A program made the translations under genes and the position numbers. From positions 505,624 through 569,623 of the forward strand of contig DGNO01000002.1 of NCBI GenBank assembly GCA_002389665.1: a DNA stretch of 64,000 nucleotides, read 5' to 3'. This stretch comes from Rhodobiaceae bacterium UBA4490. GTDB lineage: Bacteria > Pseudomonadota > Alphaproteobacteria > Parvibaculales > Parvibaculaceae. The stretch's first letter is position 1; every line of letters begins with the position of its first letter. Positions 57,293 through 64,000 of the stretch are shown here, in pieces. The notes beneath the pieces were generated by a model. It worked only from the letters and a program-made list of their open reading frames with translations, was not told the DNA's origin and made no database searches.

Positions 57293-57897
57293 CGGGCAAG
57301 CTCCTTAAGCCCAAGCCGGATCAGGGTTTCAGGTCCAGCCTCATCGTCGAGTTTCGCGCGCGCCTTGCGCACTGCCTCTGCCGCCTGCGCGGGCGCATAG
57401 CCCAGATTGGTCAGCGCGGAAATCGCATCGGCCTCGGCATCGGTCGGCTTTGTTTCCTCAGCCCCGCCATCCGACACGGCGATGGCAAAGGCGCCTGCGG
57501 GCGCTTTGTCTTTCAGCTCCACCACAATGCGCTGGGCGAGCTTGGGACCGACGCCCGAGGTTTGCGCCACCGCTTTTTTATCCTGCGTCGCCACCGCCGA
57601 CTGAATGCCTTGGGGACCCAGCGTGCCGATAACGGCAAGGGCAACGCGCGCGCCCACGCCCTGCACACTTTGCAAGAGGCGGAACCAATCCCGCTCCCCC
57701 TCGCTCGAAAAGCCGAAGAGCCGGATTTCCTGTTCGCGCACATGGGTGTGGATGAGAAGCGCCGTGGCCTCCCCCACCGCCGGCAGGCGGCGCAGCGTAT
57801 AGGACGAGCATTCGACGAGATAGCCGACGCCGCCCACATCCAGGATCAGCCAGTCCTCACCCAGCTCATCGACAATTCCCTTCAGCTTGCCGATCAT
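57289..57897 (-). CDS. ruvA: Holliday junction DNA-binding protein RuvA
   Basis: Tetrameric protein that holds the Holliday junction open for RuvB and RuvC. 202 residues: domain I beginning [11 protein letters not shown], helix-hairpin-helix motifs ([21 protein letters not shown] and [20 protein letters not shown]), and a C-terminal domain III that binds RuvB. I start at ATG 57897, which overlaps the ruvC stop (ATGA). The open frame upstream is inside ruvC. Confidence 0.97.
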   Translation of the reverse strand: MIGKLKGIVDELGEDWLILDVGGVGYLVECSSYTLRRLPAVGEATALLIHTHVREQEIRLFGFSSEGERDWFRLLQSVQGVGARVALAVIGTLGPQGIQSAVATQDKKAVAQTSGVGPKLAQRIVVELKDKAPAGAFAIAVSDGGAEETKPTDAEADAISALTNLGYAPAQAAEAVRKARAKLDDEAGPETLIRLGLKELAR

Positions 57898-58433
57898 GCG
57901 CGCGCCCTGCCGGAGGTGGTGGCTTTGACAAGCGCAGCATCGATGCGCGCCTTTGCCCCGCGCATCTGCGCATGGCAAATGGCGGTTGCCAGCGCATCGG
58001 CCGAATGCTCGCTGTCGATCACGGCTTTGGGCAAAAGAATGCCGACCATGGTGCGGATCTGATGCTTGTCCGCATGGCCTGCCCCCGTCACCGTCTTCTT
58101 GATCTGATTGGGCGCATATTCGCCGATCTCAAGGCCTGCGCGCGCGGCAATGAGCAGCGGCACGGCCCGCGCCTGGCCAAGCTTCAGCGCCGCCACCGCG
58201 TCTTTCGCCACGAAAGCGGTTTCGACGGCGACCGCCTGCGGCATGAATTCTTTCATGATGGTTTCGAGCGCCGCTTCGATTTCCGCCAGCCGGACCGGTA
58301 CGGAGGCTTTGTCATTGGAGGCGATCGTCCCGTTCGCCACATGGGTAAGGCGCGAGCCCGCAGCCTCCACCACCCCCCAGCCTGTGCGCCGGAGGCCCGG
58401 ATCGATGCCTAAAAGACGAAAGGCCCCGCTCAT
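57894..58433 (-). CDS. ruvC: Holliday junction resolvase RuvC
   Basis: Endonuclease that cuts Holliday junctions in the RuvABC complex. 179 residues of the RNase H fold: LLGIDPGLRRTGWGVV gives the first catalytic Asp, VETAFVAKDAVAALKLGQARAV the Glu, and HSADALATAICHA the C-terminal Asp. I start at ATG 58433 (MSGAFRLLGID), not at the open frame further up. ruvC-ruvA-ruvB-ybgC is one overlapping series. Confidence 0.97.
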   Translation of the reverse strand: MSGAFRLLGIDPGLRRTGWGVVEAAGSRLTHVANGTIASNDKASVPVRLAEIEAALETIMKEFMPQAVAVETAFVAKDAVAALKLGQARAVPLLIAARAGLEIGEYAPNQIKKTVTGAGHADKHQIRTMVGILLPKAVIDSEHSADALATAICHAQMRGAKARIDAALVKATTSGRARA

Positions 58434-58521
58434 GAAACTGCCGCTCTCCTGATTCCGACTCGCGCCTTTATAACAGGAGGCTACACCCCAAGACGCGGAA
58501 AAGAGAAGAAATCGGGAACAA

Positions 58522-58552
58522 AAAAGCCCCTCCCGGTCTGGAAGGGGCTTTT
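58522..58552 (-). terminator. Intrinsic terminator of yebC
   Basis: AAAAGCCCCT (58522-58531) pairs perfectly with AGGGGCTTTT (58543-58552). The minus strand continues with T. It lies 28 bp past the yebC stop and separates it from ruvC. Confidence 0.88.
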
Positions 58553-58580
58553 GCAAGGCCGTGAATAGCGGCCTTAAGAC

Positions 58581-59327
58581 TTAGGCCGAGAGCTTTTCGA
58601 ACACCGCGTCGGACATTTCATAATTGGCGTAAACCTGCTGCACGTCATCGCAATCATCCAACGCGTCGAGCAGCTTGAGCAGCGTTTCGCCTTTTTCCTC
58701 GTCCACTTCGATATTGTTCTGCGGCTTCCAGATCAGCCGGGCGGAGCGGGCCTCGCCGAATTTTTCTTCCAGCGCGCCGGCCACTTCATGCAGCGCATCG
58801 GGCGCGCAGATCAGCACGTGCCCGTCCTCATCGCTTTCACAATCATCGGCGCCTGCCTCGATCGCCGCTTCCAGCATGGTCTCGGTATCGGCGACATCCG
58901 CGCCATATTCGATCGAGCCCACATGGTCGAACATGAAGGAGACCGAGCCCGTCTCGCCCAGGTTTCCGCCGTTTTTGGAGAAAATCGAACGCACCTCGCT
59001 CGCCGTGCGGTTCTTGTTGTCGGTCAGCGCCTCGACAATCACGCCGATGCCCGCCGGGCCGAAGCCTTCATAACGCATATCGAAATAATCATCGCCGCCC
59101 TGATCCGTGCTCTTCTTGATGGCGCGGTCGATATTGTCCTTCGGCATGGACTGGGCGCGGGCGGCCAGAATGGCGGCGCGCAGACGCGGATTGTGCTCGG
59201 GGTCCGGCAGGCCCATTTTCGCCGCCACGGTAATTTCCTTGGCGAGTTTGGAAAACAATTTGGCGCGCTTCTTATCCTGCGCGCCCTTGCGGTACATGAT
59301 GTTCTTGAACTTGGAATGTCCGGCCAT
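58581..59327 (-). CDS. yebC: YebC/PmpR-family translation or transcription factor
   Basis: A 248-residue protein starting [32 protein letters not shown], the strict family N-terminus, with [27 protein letters not shown] and [27 protein letters not shown]. Family members have been described as DNA-binding regulators and, more recently, as ribosome-associated factors easing proline-rich stalls. I start at ATG 59327 with GGAGGGG upstream. Here it precedes ruvC, a frequent alphaproteobacterial order, with a terminator between. Confidence 0.95.
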   Translation of the reverse strand: MAGHSKFKNIMYRKGAQDKKRAKLFSKLAKEITVAAKMGLPDPEHNPRLRAAILAARAQSMPKDNIDRAIKKSTDQGGDDYFDMRYEGFGPAGIGVIVEALTDNKNRTASEVRSIFSKNGGNLGETGSVSFMFDHVGSIEYGADVADTETMLEAAIEAGADDCESDEDGHVLICAPDALHEVAGALEEKFGEARSARLIWKPQNNIEVDEEKGETLLKLLDALDDCDDVQQVYANYEMSDAVFEKLSA

Positions 59328-59504
59328 AGGCCCCTCCGACACCTGACTGTCACTCGCCGCGGGCCCGCGGCAATGCGGCCCTCACTCGAACGGCAATATC
59401 TGAAATCTCGCGCCCCTTATAGAAAGAGCCGGGCCCAAAATCCATAGGGCACGCAAATCCGGTTGGCCCGGCGGGTTTTCGGGAGAATTCCAGGCCCCAT
59501 TTTC

Positions 59505-59640
59505 CAGGGAATTAGAGTAAATACTCTTATTTAATGAATTAACTATTTCATCATACTTTTGGGAGTTTACTGTGGATAAGACAACTCTACCAGGCATTGA
59601 AATTTGAACTAATACTTATGGTTGTGTTGTCGAAATGACG
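59505..59640. other. AT-rich island in the yebC-ymdB interval
   Basis: About 135 bp are clearly poorer in GC than the rest of the window. They contain the inverted repeat AGAGTA-AA-TACTCT (59514-59527), the alternating TTAATGAATTAAC (59531-59543) and a perfect DnaA box. A 71-codon frame on the minus strand here has no ribosome site and uses atypical codons, so I do not call it. Confidence 0.6.
59571..59579 (-). promoter_or_regulatory. Consensus DnaA box
   Basis: TGTGGATAA on the plus strand is the exact complement of the 9-mer TTATCCACA. It sits in the AT-rich island. I see only this one consensus box here, fewer than a replication origin needs, so regulation by DnaA or coincidence are alternatives. 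Confidence 0.5.
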
Positions 59641-59758
59641 CTCGTCGGAGGAACCCGCCCCACTCACCCTCTCCGATGAGCTGCGCTGCAACACCCCCGC
59701 AGCGTCAAAACCCCGTCTGGACCGGCAAAACGCCTCGGCTGGTCCGGGCGGGGTTTTT
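59625..59758 (+). ncRNA. Candidate sRNA with C-rich hairpin loops
   Basis: Three hairpins follow the AT-rich island: CTCGTCGGAG (59641-59650) with CTCCGATGAG (59671-59680) and a C-rich 20-nt loop; CGCTGC (59684-59689) with GCAGCG (59699-59704) and loop AACACCCCC; then a terminator ending in five T. C-rich loops plus a terminator recall ribosome-site-binding sRNAs of alphaproteobacteria, but the loops lack the CCUCC core of the 19.3-kb candidate. The 5' end is a guess. Confidence 0.45.
59707..59758. terminator. Strong terminator (plus sRNA and minus ymdB)
   Basis: AAAACCCCG (59707-59715) pairs with CGGGGTTTT (59749-59757), with an inner stem GGACC/GGTCC. T-runs on both strands allow it to end the candidate sRNA on the plus strand and ymdB on the minus strand. 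Confidence 0.85.
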
Positions 59759-59780
59759 CTGTGTGCGCTGGGAAAGGCAA

Positions 59781-60590
59781 TCAGGCCGGGCGCGCCGGTT
59801 TGAGCCGCCCGCCGAGACGCAGGGGCTCCACACGCTCGGCCAGCCCGTCCGCCCCGGTTTCCACGAAAACGCCGCAGACCGTGGCAGGCCCGAGCGCCGG
59901 GGTGAAGCGCCCGCGCGGCATCTTGGTGACGAAGCGGTTGACGGGTTCGTCCTTTTCCATGCCGATGACGGAATCATAATCCCCGCACATGCCGGCATCG
60001 GTCTGATAGGCGGTGCCGCCGGGCAAGATCTGCGCATCCGCCGTCGGGATATGGCTATGGGTGCCGACGACAAGGCTGGCGCGCCCATCGCAGAAATGAC
60101 CCATCGCCATTTTTTCCGACGTCGCCTCGCCGTGAAAATCGACCAGCGCCGCATCCGCCACATCGCCGAGCGGACATTCGTTCAGCGCCTCATCGACGGA
60201 GGCGAAGGGATCGTCCATCGCATCCATGAAAACCCGGCCCATGGCATTGATGACAAGAACGCGCGCGCCGTTTTTGGCCTCGTAAAGGCCGTTGCCGCGC
60301 CCCGGCGTGCCGGGCGGGAAGTTGCGCGGCCGGATCAGCCGGTCCTCGCGCTCCACATGCGCGAGCGCCTCGCGCTGGTCCCAGGCGTGATTGCCGAGTG
60401 TGATGGCGTCGGCGCCGGCATCGTAAAGCTCGTCGCAGATCGCCGCCGTGATGCCGAAACCGCCCGCGGCGTTTTCTCCGTTGATCACCACGAAATCGAG
60501 CGCCATTTCCTGGCGCAGGCGCGGCAGCAGGCTCACCACCGCCTCGCGCCCGGAGCGCCCTACAATATCGCCGAGAAAGAGCAGCCGCAT
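59781..60590 (-). CDS. ymdB: YmdB-family metallophosphoesterase
   Basis: A 269-residue calcineurin-like phosphodiesterase of the YmdB/TIGR00282 group. Visible metal ligands are Asp8 (LFLGDIVG), Glu39 and Asn40 (VVINGENAAGG), Asn67 and His68 (TLGNHAWD), then VDFHGEATSEK and VVGTHSHIPTAD. Bacillus YmdB cleaves 2',3'-cyclic nucleotides and affects biofilm fate; the role in alphaproteobacteria is unknown. It lies 29 bp after the cyclo-ligase gene, probably in the same transcript. Confidence 0.92.
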   Translation of the reverse strand: MRLLFLGDIVGRSGREAVVSLLPRLRQEMALDFVVINGENAAGGFGITAAICDELYDAGADAITLGNHAWDQREALAHVEREDRLIRPRNFPPGTPGRGNGLYEAKNGARVLVINAMGRVFMDAMDDPFASVDEALNECPLGDVADAALVDFHGEATSEKMAMGHFCDGRASLVVGTHSHIPTADAQILPGGTAYQTDAGMCGDYDSVIGMEKDEPVNRFVTKMPRGRFTPALGPATVCGVFVETGADGLAERVEPLRLGGRLKPARPA

Positions 60591-60619
60591 GAAACACGAA
60601 CCCTTGCGTTTGCGCGGCC

Positions 60620-61195
60620 TTACCTGAAGAACAAAACCGCCTTTTCCGTCACCACCGCATCCAATACTGCATCATGCGGCTCCGTGGGCAAGTTCTCGGC
60701 CTGTTGCGCCGAAAAGGCAAGCCCGACCGCCAATACTCTATGGCGCAGGCGCAGTTCTTCAAGCGTGCGGTCATAGAACCCGCCGCCATAACCAAGCCGC
60801 CCGCCATCGCTATCGAAGGCAAGAAGCGGCACGATGAGGATACGCGGCACCACATGCGCCGCCTTGATGCTGGGCTCCTTGGTGCCGAAGGGCCCTTCGA
60901 TCAAAGGATCGCCGGGCGCCCAGGCATAAAAGCCGAGCGCGCCTTCGCGCGCCTCGATACGGGGCAGCGCCGTGGCAACGCCTTTTTCATGCAAGGCGGC
61001 AAGCAATGGCAGGGGATCGGCCTCATTGCGCATCGGCATATAGCCGGCAACGGCCTCACCGGGTGCAGGGGAAAAATGCGCCATAAAAAGTTTCGCCATG
61101 GCAGGACCCGCCGTCTCGCCCAGAAGGGTGGCGGCTTCCTTGCGTTTTTCCATGAACGCGGTGCGCAGGGCGCGCTTGTCGTTTGAAACTGCCAT
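60620..61195 (-). CDS. 5-formyltetrahydrofolate cyclo-ligase
   Basis: Converts 5-formyl-THF to 5,10-methenyl-THF with ATP (also called MTHFS, YgfA or FAU). 191 residues: N-terminal KRALRTAFMEKRKEA with conserved Lys/Arg, GYMPMRNEADPLPLL, and the ATP/formyl motif LAFDSDGGRLGYGGGFYDRTL. It follows the 6S RNA gene on the same strand; the ssrS-ygfA pairing is widely conserved, and 6S RNA may be processed from the joint transcript. Confidence 0.94.
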   Translation of the reverse strand: MAVSNDKRALRTAFMEKRKEAATLLGETAGPAMAKLFMAHFSPAPGEAVAGYMPMRNEADPLPLLAALHEKGVATALPRIEAREGALGFYAWAPGDPLIEGPFGTKEPSIKAAHVVPRILIVPLLAFDSDGGRLGYGGGFYDRTLEELRLRHRVLAVGLAFSAQQAENLPTEPHDAVLDAVVTEKAVLFFR

Positions 61196-61299
61196 AATTT
61201 CATCCCGCCTATCCGCCTGCGGCAGGCAAGGCGGATGCTACAACTTTTAAGACGTGAAAGATTGAAAAAGGATGAGGCACCCGGCGGCCTTCCCCGGCC

Positions 61300-61460
61300 T
61301 TTATGGAGCCTGCGGGAAAAGAGAAGTGGGGAGCCGCCCTGGCCGTCGGAATCTGCTACCTCGGAGACCTACATAAGTAGGTGGGCGCCGTGTGCAGAAG
61401 GCCACGGCCAACCGCAGGGACAGCTCCCTCGAAGAGCGTAAGGCCCCGAGCGTGTTTATT
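61300..61460 (-). ncRNA. ssrS: 6S RNA (boundaries approximate)
   Basis: Minus strand between zapA and the cyclo-ligase, the conserved location. The long imperfect duplex is visible: GGGAGCTG...GGTTGGCCGTGG on the 5' side pairs with ACGGCCAGGGCGGCTCCC on the 3' side. It flanks a central bulge that holds GGCGCCCACCTACTTATGTA, GGTCTCCGAGGTAGCAG and GATTCC, which resembles rhizobial 6S. 6S RNA binds the housekeeping RNA polymerase as a promoter mimic in stationary phase. The 5' and 3' ends could extend to about 61490 and 61270. Confidence 0.85.
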
Positions 61461-61561
61461 CCTAACGCACCGGGCAGCACCCCGGCTCTCTTATCTGGTG
61501 AAGGATGAAGCCGCGTCAACTGGATAACGCGCGGGCATCGAAGATCGTGGTCACCGGCGTG

Positions 61562-61921
61562 TCAAGAAGCTTCGATGCGCTGGGCCATCGTATCGAGGCG
61601 CTGGGCGGCTTTTTCGAGGATTTCGGCCACCGCCGCTTCCGCCTCCTCCGTGCGCTCCAAAGCCACGGAACGGGCATCGCGCACCGTCGCCACTTCTTCT
61701 TCCAGCTTTTTGATACGCCCGCGCATGTCCCAAAGCTCGTCCGCCAGAAGGAGCGAGGCCATGAGCATAAGCCGGGCGTCGCCCACTTGGCCGACTTGCG
61801 CGGCAAGGCCCGTCACCTGCTCATCCACATAAGCGGCAAGTTCGGTCAGATGCTTTTCCTGGCCGTCATCGCAGGCAATCGAATAGGCCCGCCCGTTGAT
61901 CGATACCGAAACCTGTCCCAT
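61562..61921 (-). CDS. zapA: Cell division protein ZapA
   Basis: A 119-residue FtsZ-bundling protein. It starts MGQVSVSINGRAYSIACDDGQEKHLTELAAYVDEQV and carries a conserved GDARLMLMASLLLADELWD segment, then a C-terminal coiled coil that dimerises it. Upstream on the same strand is the DUF4164 coiled-coil protein (8-bp gap); downstream is 6S RNA. This DUF4164-zapA-6S RNA block is common in alphaproteobacteria. Confidence 0.93.
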   Translation of the reverse strand: MGQVSVSINGRAYSIACDDGQEKHLTELAAYVDEQVTGLAAQVGQVGDARLMLMASLLLADELWDMRGRIKKLEEEVATVRDARSVALERTEEAEAAVAEILEKAAQRLDTMAQRIEAS

Positions 61922-61929
61922 GAAACCCC

Positions 61930-62202
61930 TCAGCCTGCCGCCAGAATTTTGCGGATGCCGTCCACGGCGCTCGTAATGTCCTGGCTGGCGCGCTCGTTCA
62001 TGGTGGAAAGGCGGCGCACTTCCGCCTTCATCACATTGAGCTCTTCTTCAAGCCGCGTTTTGTCGCCGCGAAGACCCGCCAAATCGCCCGCCGCATCGCC
62101 GCCGCCAACCTTGCGGCCCTGCGCCATACGCCGGTTGAGCAGCGCCTCCAGCCGGTCGACCGACCCGGCAAAGCGGTCCATAGCGGTATCGAGTTTACTC
62201 AT
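61930..62202 (-). CDS. DUF4164 coiled-coil protein next to zapA
   Basis: A 90-residue coiled-coil protein: MSKLDTAMDRFAGSVDRLEALLNRRMAQ followed by a heptad-rich stretch (LRGDKTRLEEELNVMKAEVRRLSTMNERASQDI). It is in front of zapA by 8 bp, which suggests a ZapB-like partner, though this is inference from position and shape. I start at ATG 62202; the open frame to 62445 has no matching sequence. Confidence 0.82.
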   Translation of the reverse strand: MSKLDTAMDRFAGSVDRLEALLNRRMAQGRKVGGGDAAGDLAGLRGDKTRLEEELNVMKAEVRRLSTMNERASQDITSAVDGIRKILAAG

Positions 62203-62744
62203 CGCACGATCAGCCCGTCGGTTGAGCCCGGCAGCCAGCGGAAAGCCGCGCCGGATTATGGTGAACGGCACCGTTCTCCGCCCGAACCTTATAAAGGCCC
62301 TGAAGAGATGCCGGAAAGCCTCTGTTTTATAAGAGCATAGGCGCGCTGATCTGTCGCTGCAATAAGCCCGCCCGCAAAGTCCCCCGCGGGGAAGCGGCGG
62401 CTGCCTCAACGGCAAGAAACGAGGCGTCCGGGGACCATTTATCAAATGCCGCGCTCAACCGGCCCCATGGCCCGGAATGGCGGGATTCCAGCATTGACTC
62501 TCTATAGGCAGATGGTCATTGTGGCGCCGCTTCCCGAGGGGTGCCGAACGGCGCCGGGAAGCAGCAGCCGCGGGCATCAGGGCGGCCCGTCCGGTGACTT
62601 TCACGGCATGCTTTCGAGCGCCCCTCCGGCGATCGGTCCGGGGCCTCAAGCACTACCGGCCCCCGGGACGCCAGCCCCGGAACGCCGGCCCCCGGAAAGA
62701 GTGTCTGCGGGGCCGTTTTAGGTATTTAAAAGAGATTGAGAGAC
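62203..62744. other. 542-bp divergent interval between DUF4164 and tkt
   Basis: No gene-like frame; those present are GC-rich shadows. A possible plus-strand promoter is TTGACT at 62494-62499 with CATTGT 17 bp later. A C/G-rich stretch at 62656-62695 repeats CCGGCCCCCGG twice. I see no riboswitch or operator that I can name. Confidence 0.5.
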
Positions 62745-64000
62745 ATGACGCCATCTGATCCGTCGGCAGCCAAACCGGTTTCTTCCACCAGCCAGACCGA
62801 AGCGGCAAGCGGCGCTCATGCCGATCCTTCCTCTCACAAGATGATGGCGAACGCCATCCGCGCCCTTTCCATGGACGCCGTGCAGGCCGCCAATTCGGGC
62901 CATCCGGGCCTGCCGATGGGCGCCGCCGATATCGCAACGGTTCTCTTCTCCAAATTCATGAAGTTCGATCCGCGCAATCCCAATTGGCCGGACCGCGACC
63001 GCTTCATTCTCTCCGCCGGCCACGGCTCGATGCTCGTCTATTCGCTGCTCTATCTTCTGGGCTATGAAGATATGACCATCGACGAGATCAAAAACTTCCG
63101 CCAGATGGGCTCGAAAACAGCAGGCCACCCGGAAGTTTACCATACGCCGGGCGTGGAAACGACGACGGGCCCCCTCGGCCAGGGCATTTCCAACGCGGTC
63201 GGCATGGCCATGGCCGAACGGCTGATGGCGGCGCGCTTCGGCGAGGATGTCGTCGATCATTATACCTATGTGCTCGCCTCCGACGGCGACCTGATGGAAG
63301 GCATCAGCCACGAGGCGATCAGCCTTGCCGGGCACCTGAAGCTGCGCAAGCTCATCGTGCTTTTCGACGATAATGGCATTTCCATCGACGGGCCGATCAA
63401 TCTGGCCGAATCGGGCAACATGCTCGACCGGTTCCGCGCAGCAGGCTGGGAAGCCATGCGCATCGACGGCCACAACCCCGAAGAAATCGAAGCGGCCATC
63501 GCCAAGGCGCGTGAAAGCCGCGCCCCGACGCTGATTGCCTGCCGCACGACGATCGGCTTCGGCTCGCCCAACAAACAGGGCACGGCCGGCGTCCACGGCG
63601 CCCCGCTCGGCCCCGACGAAATCAAACTTGCCCGCAAGGAACTCGATTGGCCGTATGAAGCCTTCGAAATTCCTTCCGAAGTGCTCGATGCCTGGCGCTG
63701 CACGGGCCTGCGCAGCGCCCGCGCGCGCGTTTCCTGGGAAGAACGCCTGGCAAAACTCGACGCCGAAGCGCGCGCCGAATTCGAGCGGCGCATGGCCGGC
63801 GATCTGCCGAACGGCCTGGCCAAAGCCATCAATGCTTTCAAGAAGCAGATTTCGGACGAAAAGCCGAAACTCGCCACCCGCCAGTCCTCGCAGAACGTGC
63901 TGGGCGTCATCAACGACGCAGTACCCGAAACGATCGGCGGCTCCGCCGACCTGACCGGCTCCAACAACACCCGTTCGAAGGACATGCAGGCGGTGACGCC
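62745..64000 (+). CDS. tkt: Transketolase (3' end outside window)
   Basis: Thiamine-diphosphate enzyme of the pentose-phosphate and, in some species, Calvin cycle. The frame is open from ATG 62745 to the window edge (418 codons). It has a poorly conserved 32-residue leader, then [66 protein letters not shown], and the ThDP site [13 protein letters not shown]...[11 protein letters not shown] start at the internal MMANAIRAL (about residue 33) would also fit. Its coenzyme depends on the thiC/thiD genes of this window. Divergent from the zapA cluster. Confidence 0.95.
   Translation, partial: MTPSDPSAAKPVSSTSQTEAASGAHADPSSHKMMANAIRALSMDAVQAANSGHPGLPMGAADIATVLFSKFMKFDPRNPNWPDRDRFILSAGHGSMLVYSLLYLLGYEDMTIDEIKNFRQMGSKTAGHPEVYHTPGVETTTGPLGQGISNAVGMAMAERLMAARFGEDVVDHYTYVLASDGDLMEGISHEAISLAGHLKLRKLIVLFDDNGISIDGPINLAESGNMLDRFRAAGWEAMRIDGHNPEEIEAAIAKARESRAPTLIACRTTIGFGSPNKQGTAGVHGAPLGPDEIKLARKELDWPYEAFEIPSEVLDAWRCTGLRSARARVSWEERLAKLDAEARAEFERRMAGDLPNGLAKAINAFKKQISDEKPKLATRQSSQNVLGVINDAVPETIGGSADLTGSNNTRSKDMQAVT

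Noticed and set aside
59382..59597. 71-codon minus-strand frame in the AT-rich island
   Set aside because: No ribosome site, atypical codons and a position across palindromes; coding is unlikely.
59505..59640. AT-rich island as the chromosomal origin
   Set aside because: Only one consensus DnaA box is visible and no dnaA, hemE, parAB or repABC gene is near; kept only as a point to check.

Overview
The window looks like chromosomal core DNA from a high-GC alphaproteobacterium, probably of the Hyphomicrobiales/Parvibaculales side (inference). The signs are ChpT, the alphaproteobacterial form of SerC with a serC-type leader, DUF1134/EipA, the rluD-rpoH pair, the ruvCAB-ybgC...tolQRAB-pal-cpoB-tilS-ftsH-folP-glmM order, and a 6S RNA between zapA and the 5-formyl-THF cyclo-ligase. 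I see no phage, transposase, CRISPR array, rRNA or tRNA.

Layout. 1-4.4 kb: cheA (its 3' end lies outside the window), chpT, cysQ and an FNR-type oxygen regulator. 4.4-5.0 kb: a gene-free stretch packed with hairpins. 5.0-9.6 kb: ydbH-ynbE-ydbL (envelope lipid bridge), eipA and a membrane-anchored coiled-coil protein. 9.7-18.1 kb: the complete cbb3 oxidase locus ccoNOQP-ccoGHIS, with an FNR-like box upstream. 18.1-22.1 kb: a DUF2189 membrane protein, a candidate anti-Shine-Dalgarno-type small RNA behind a perfect CtrA box, rluD and rpoH. 22.2-31.6 kb: ada, a PerM/AI-2E-type permease, dodecin, msrA, a TetR regulator, a TPP-riboswitch thiC operon, two lipoproteins and purA. 31.8-40.9 kb: a pentapeptide protein, serA, serC, a class V PLP enzyme, a LysE exporter, a phzF/MocR divergent pair and thiD. 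41.1-52.7 kb: glmM, folP, ftsH, tilS and the Tol-Pal genes. 53.0-58.4 kb: a glutamine-synthetase-like and aminotransferase pair sitting between tolQ and ybgC, then ruvBAC. 58.6-64.0 kb: yebC, an AT-rich island with a DnaA box and a second candidate sRNA, ymdB, the cyclo-ligase, 6S RNA, zapA, a DUF4164 protein and tkt (its 3' end lies outside the window).

How the parts work together. The FNR-type regulator probably switches on the cbb3 oxidase when oxygen is low. CheA and ChpT are phosphotransfer proteins, and ChpT normally feeds CtrA, whose exact target motif lies before the 19.3-kb small RNA. RpoH has an upstream motif matching the alphaproteobacterial sigma-32 consensus, and ftsH has a weaker one. 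The envelope is the main theme: YdbH/YnbE/YdbL, EipA, Tol-Pal, FtsH, GlmM and several lipoproteins.

The least explained elements are the hairpin array at 4.65-4.97 kb, the two candidate small RNAs, the riboswitch-controlled four-helix membrane protein in front of thiC, the Met/Glu/Ala-only lipoprotein at 29.7 kb, and the enzyme pair inserted into the ruv-tol cluster. I did not find a clearly new multi-gene system. Very long antisense reading frames opposite cheA, cco, serA/serC and ftsH are shadows caused by high GC.
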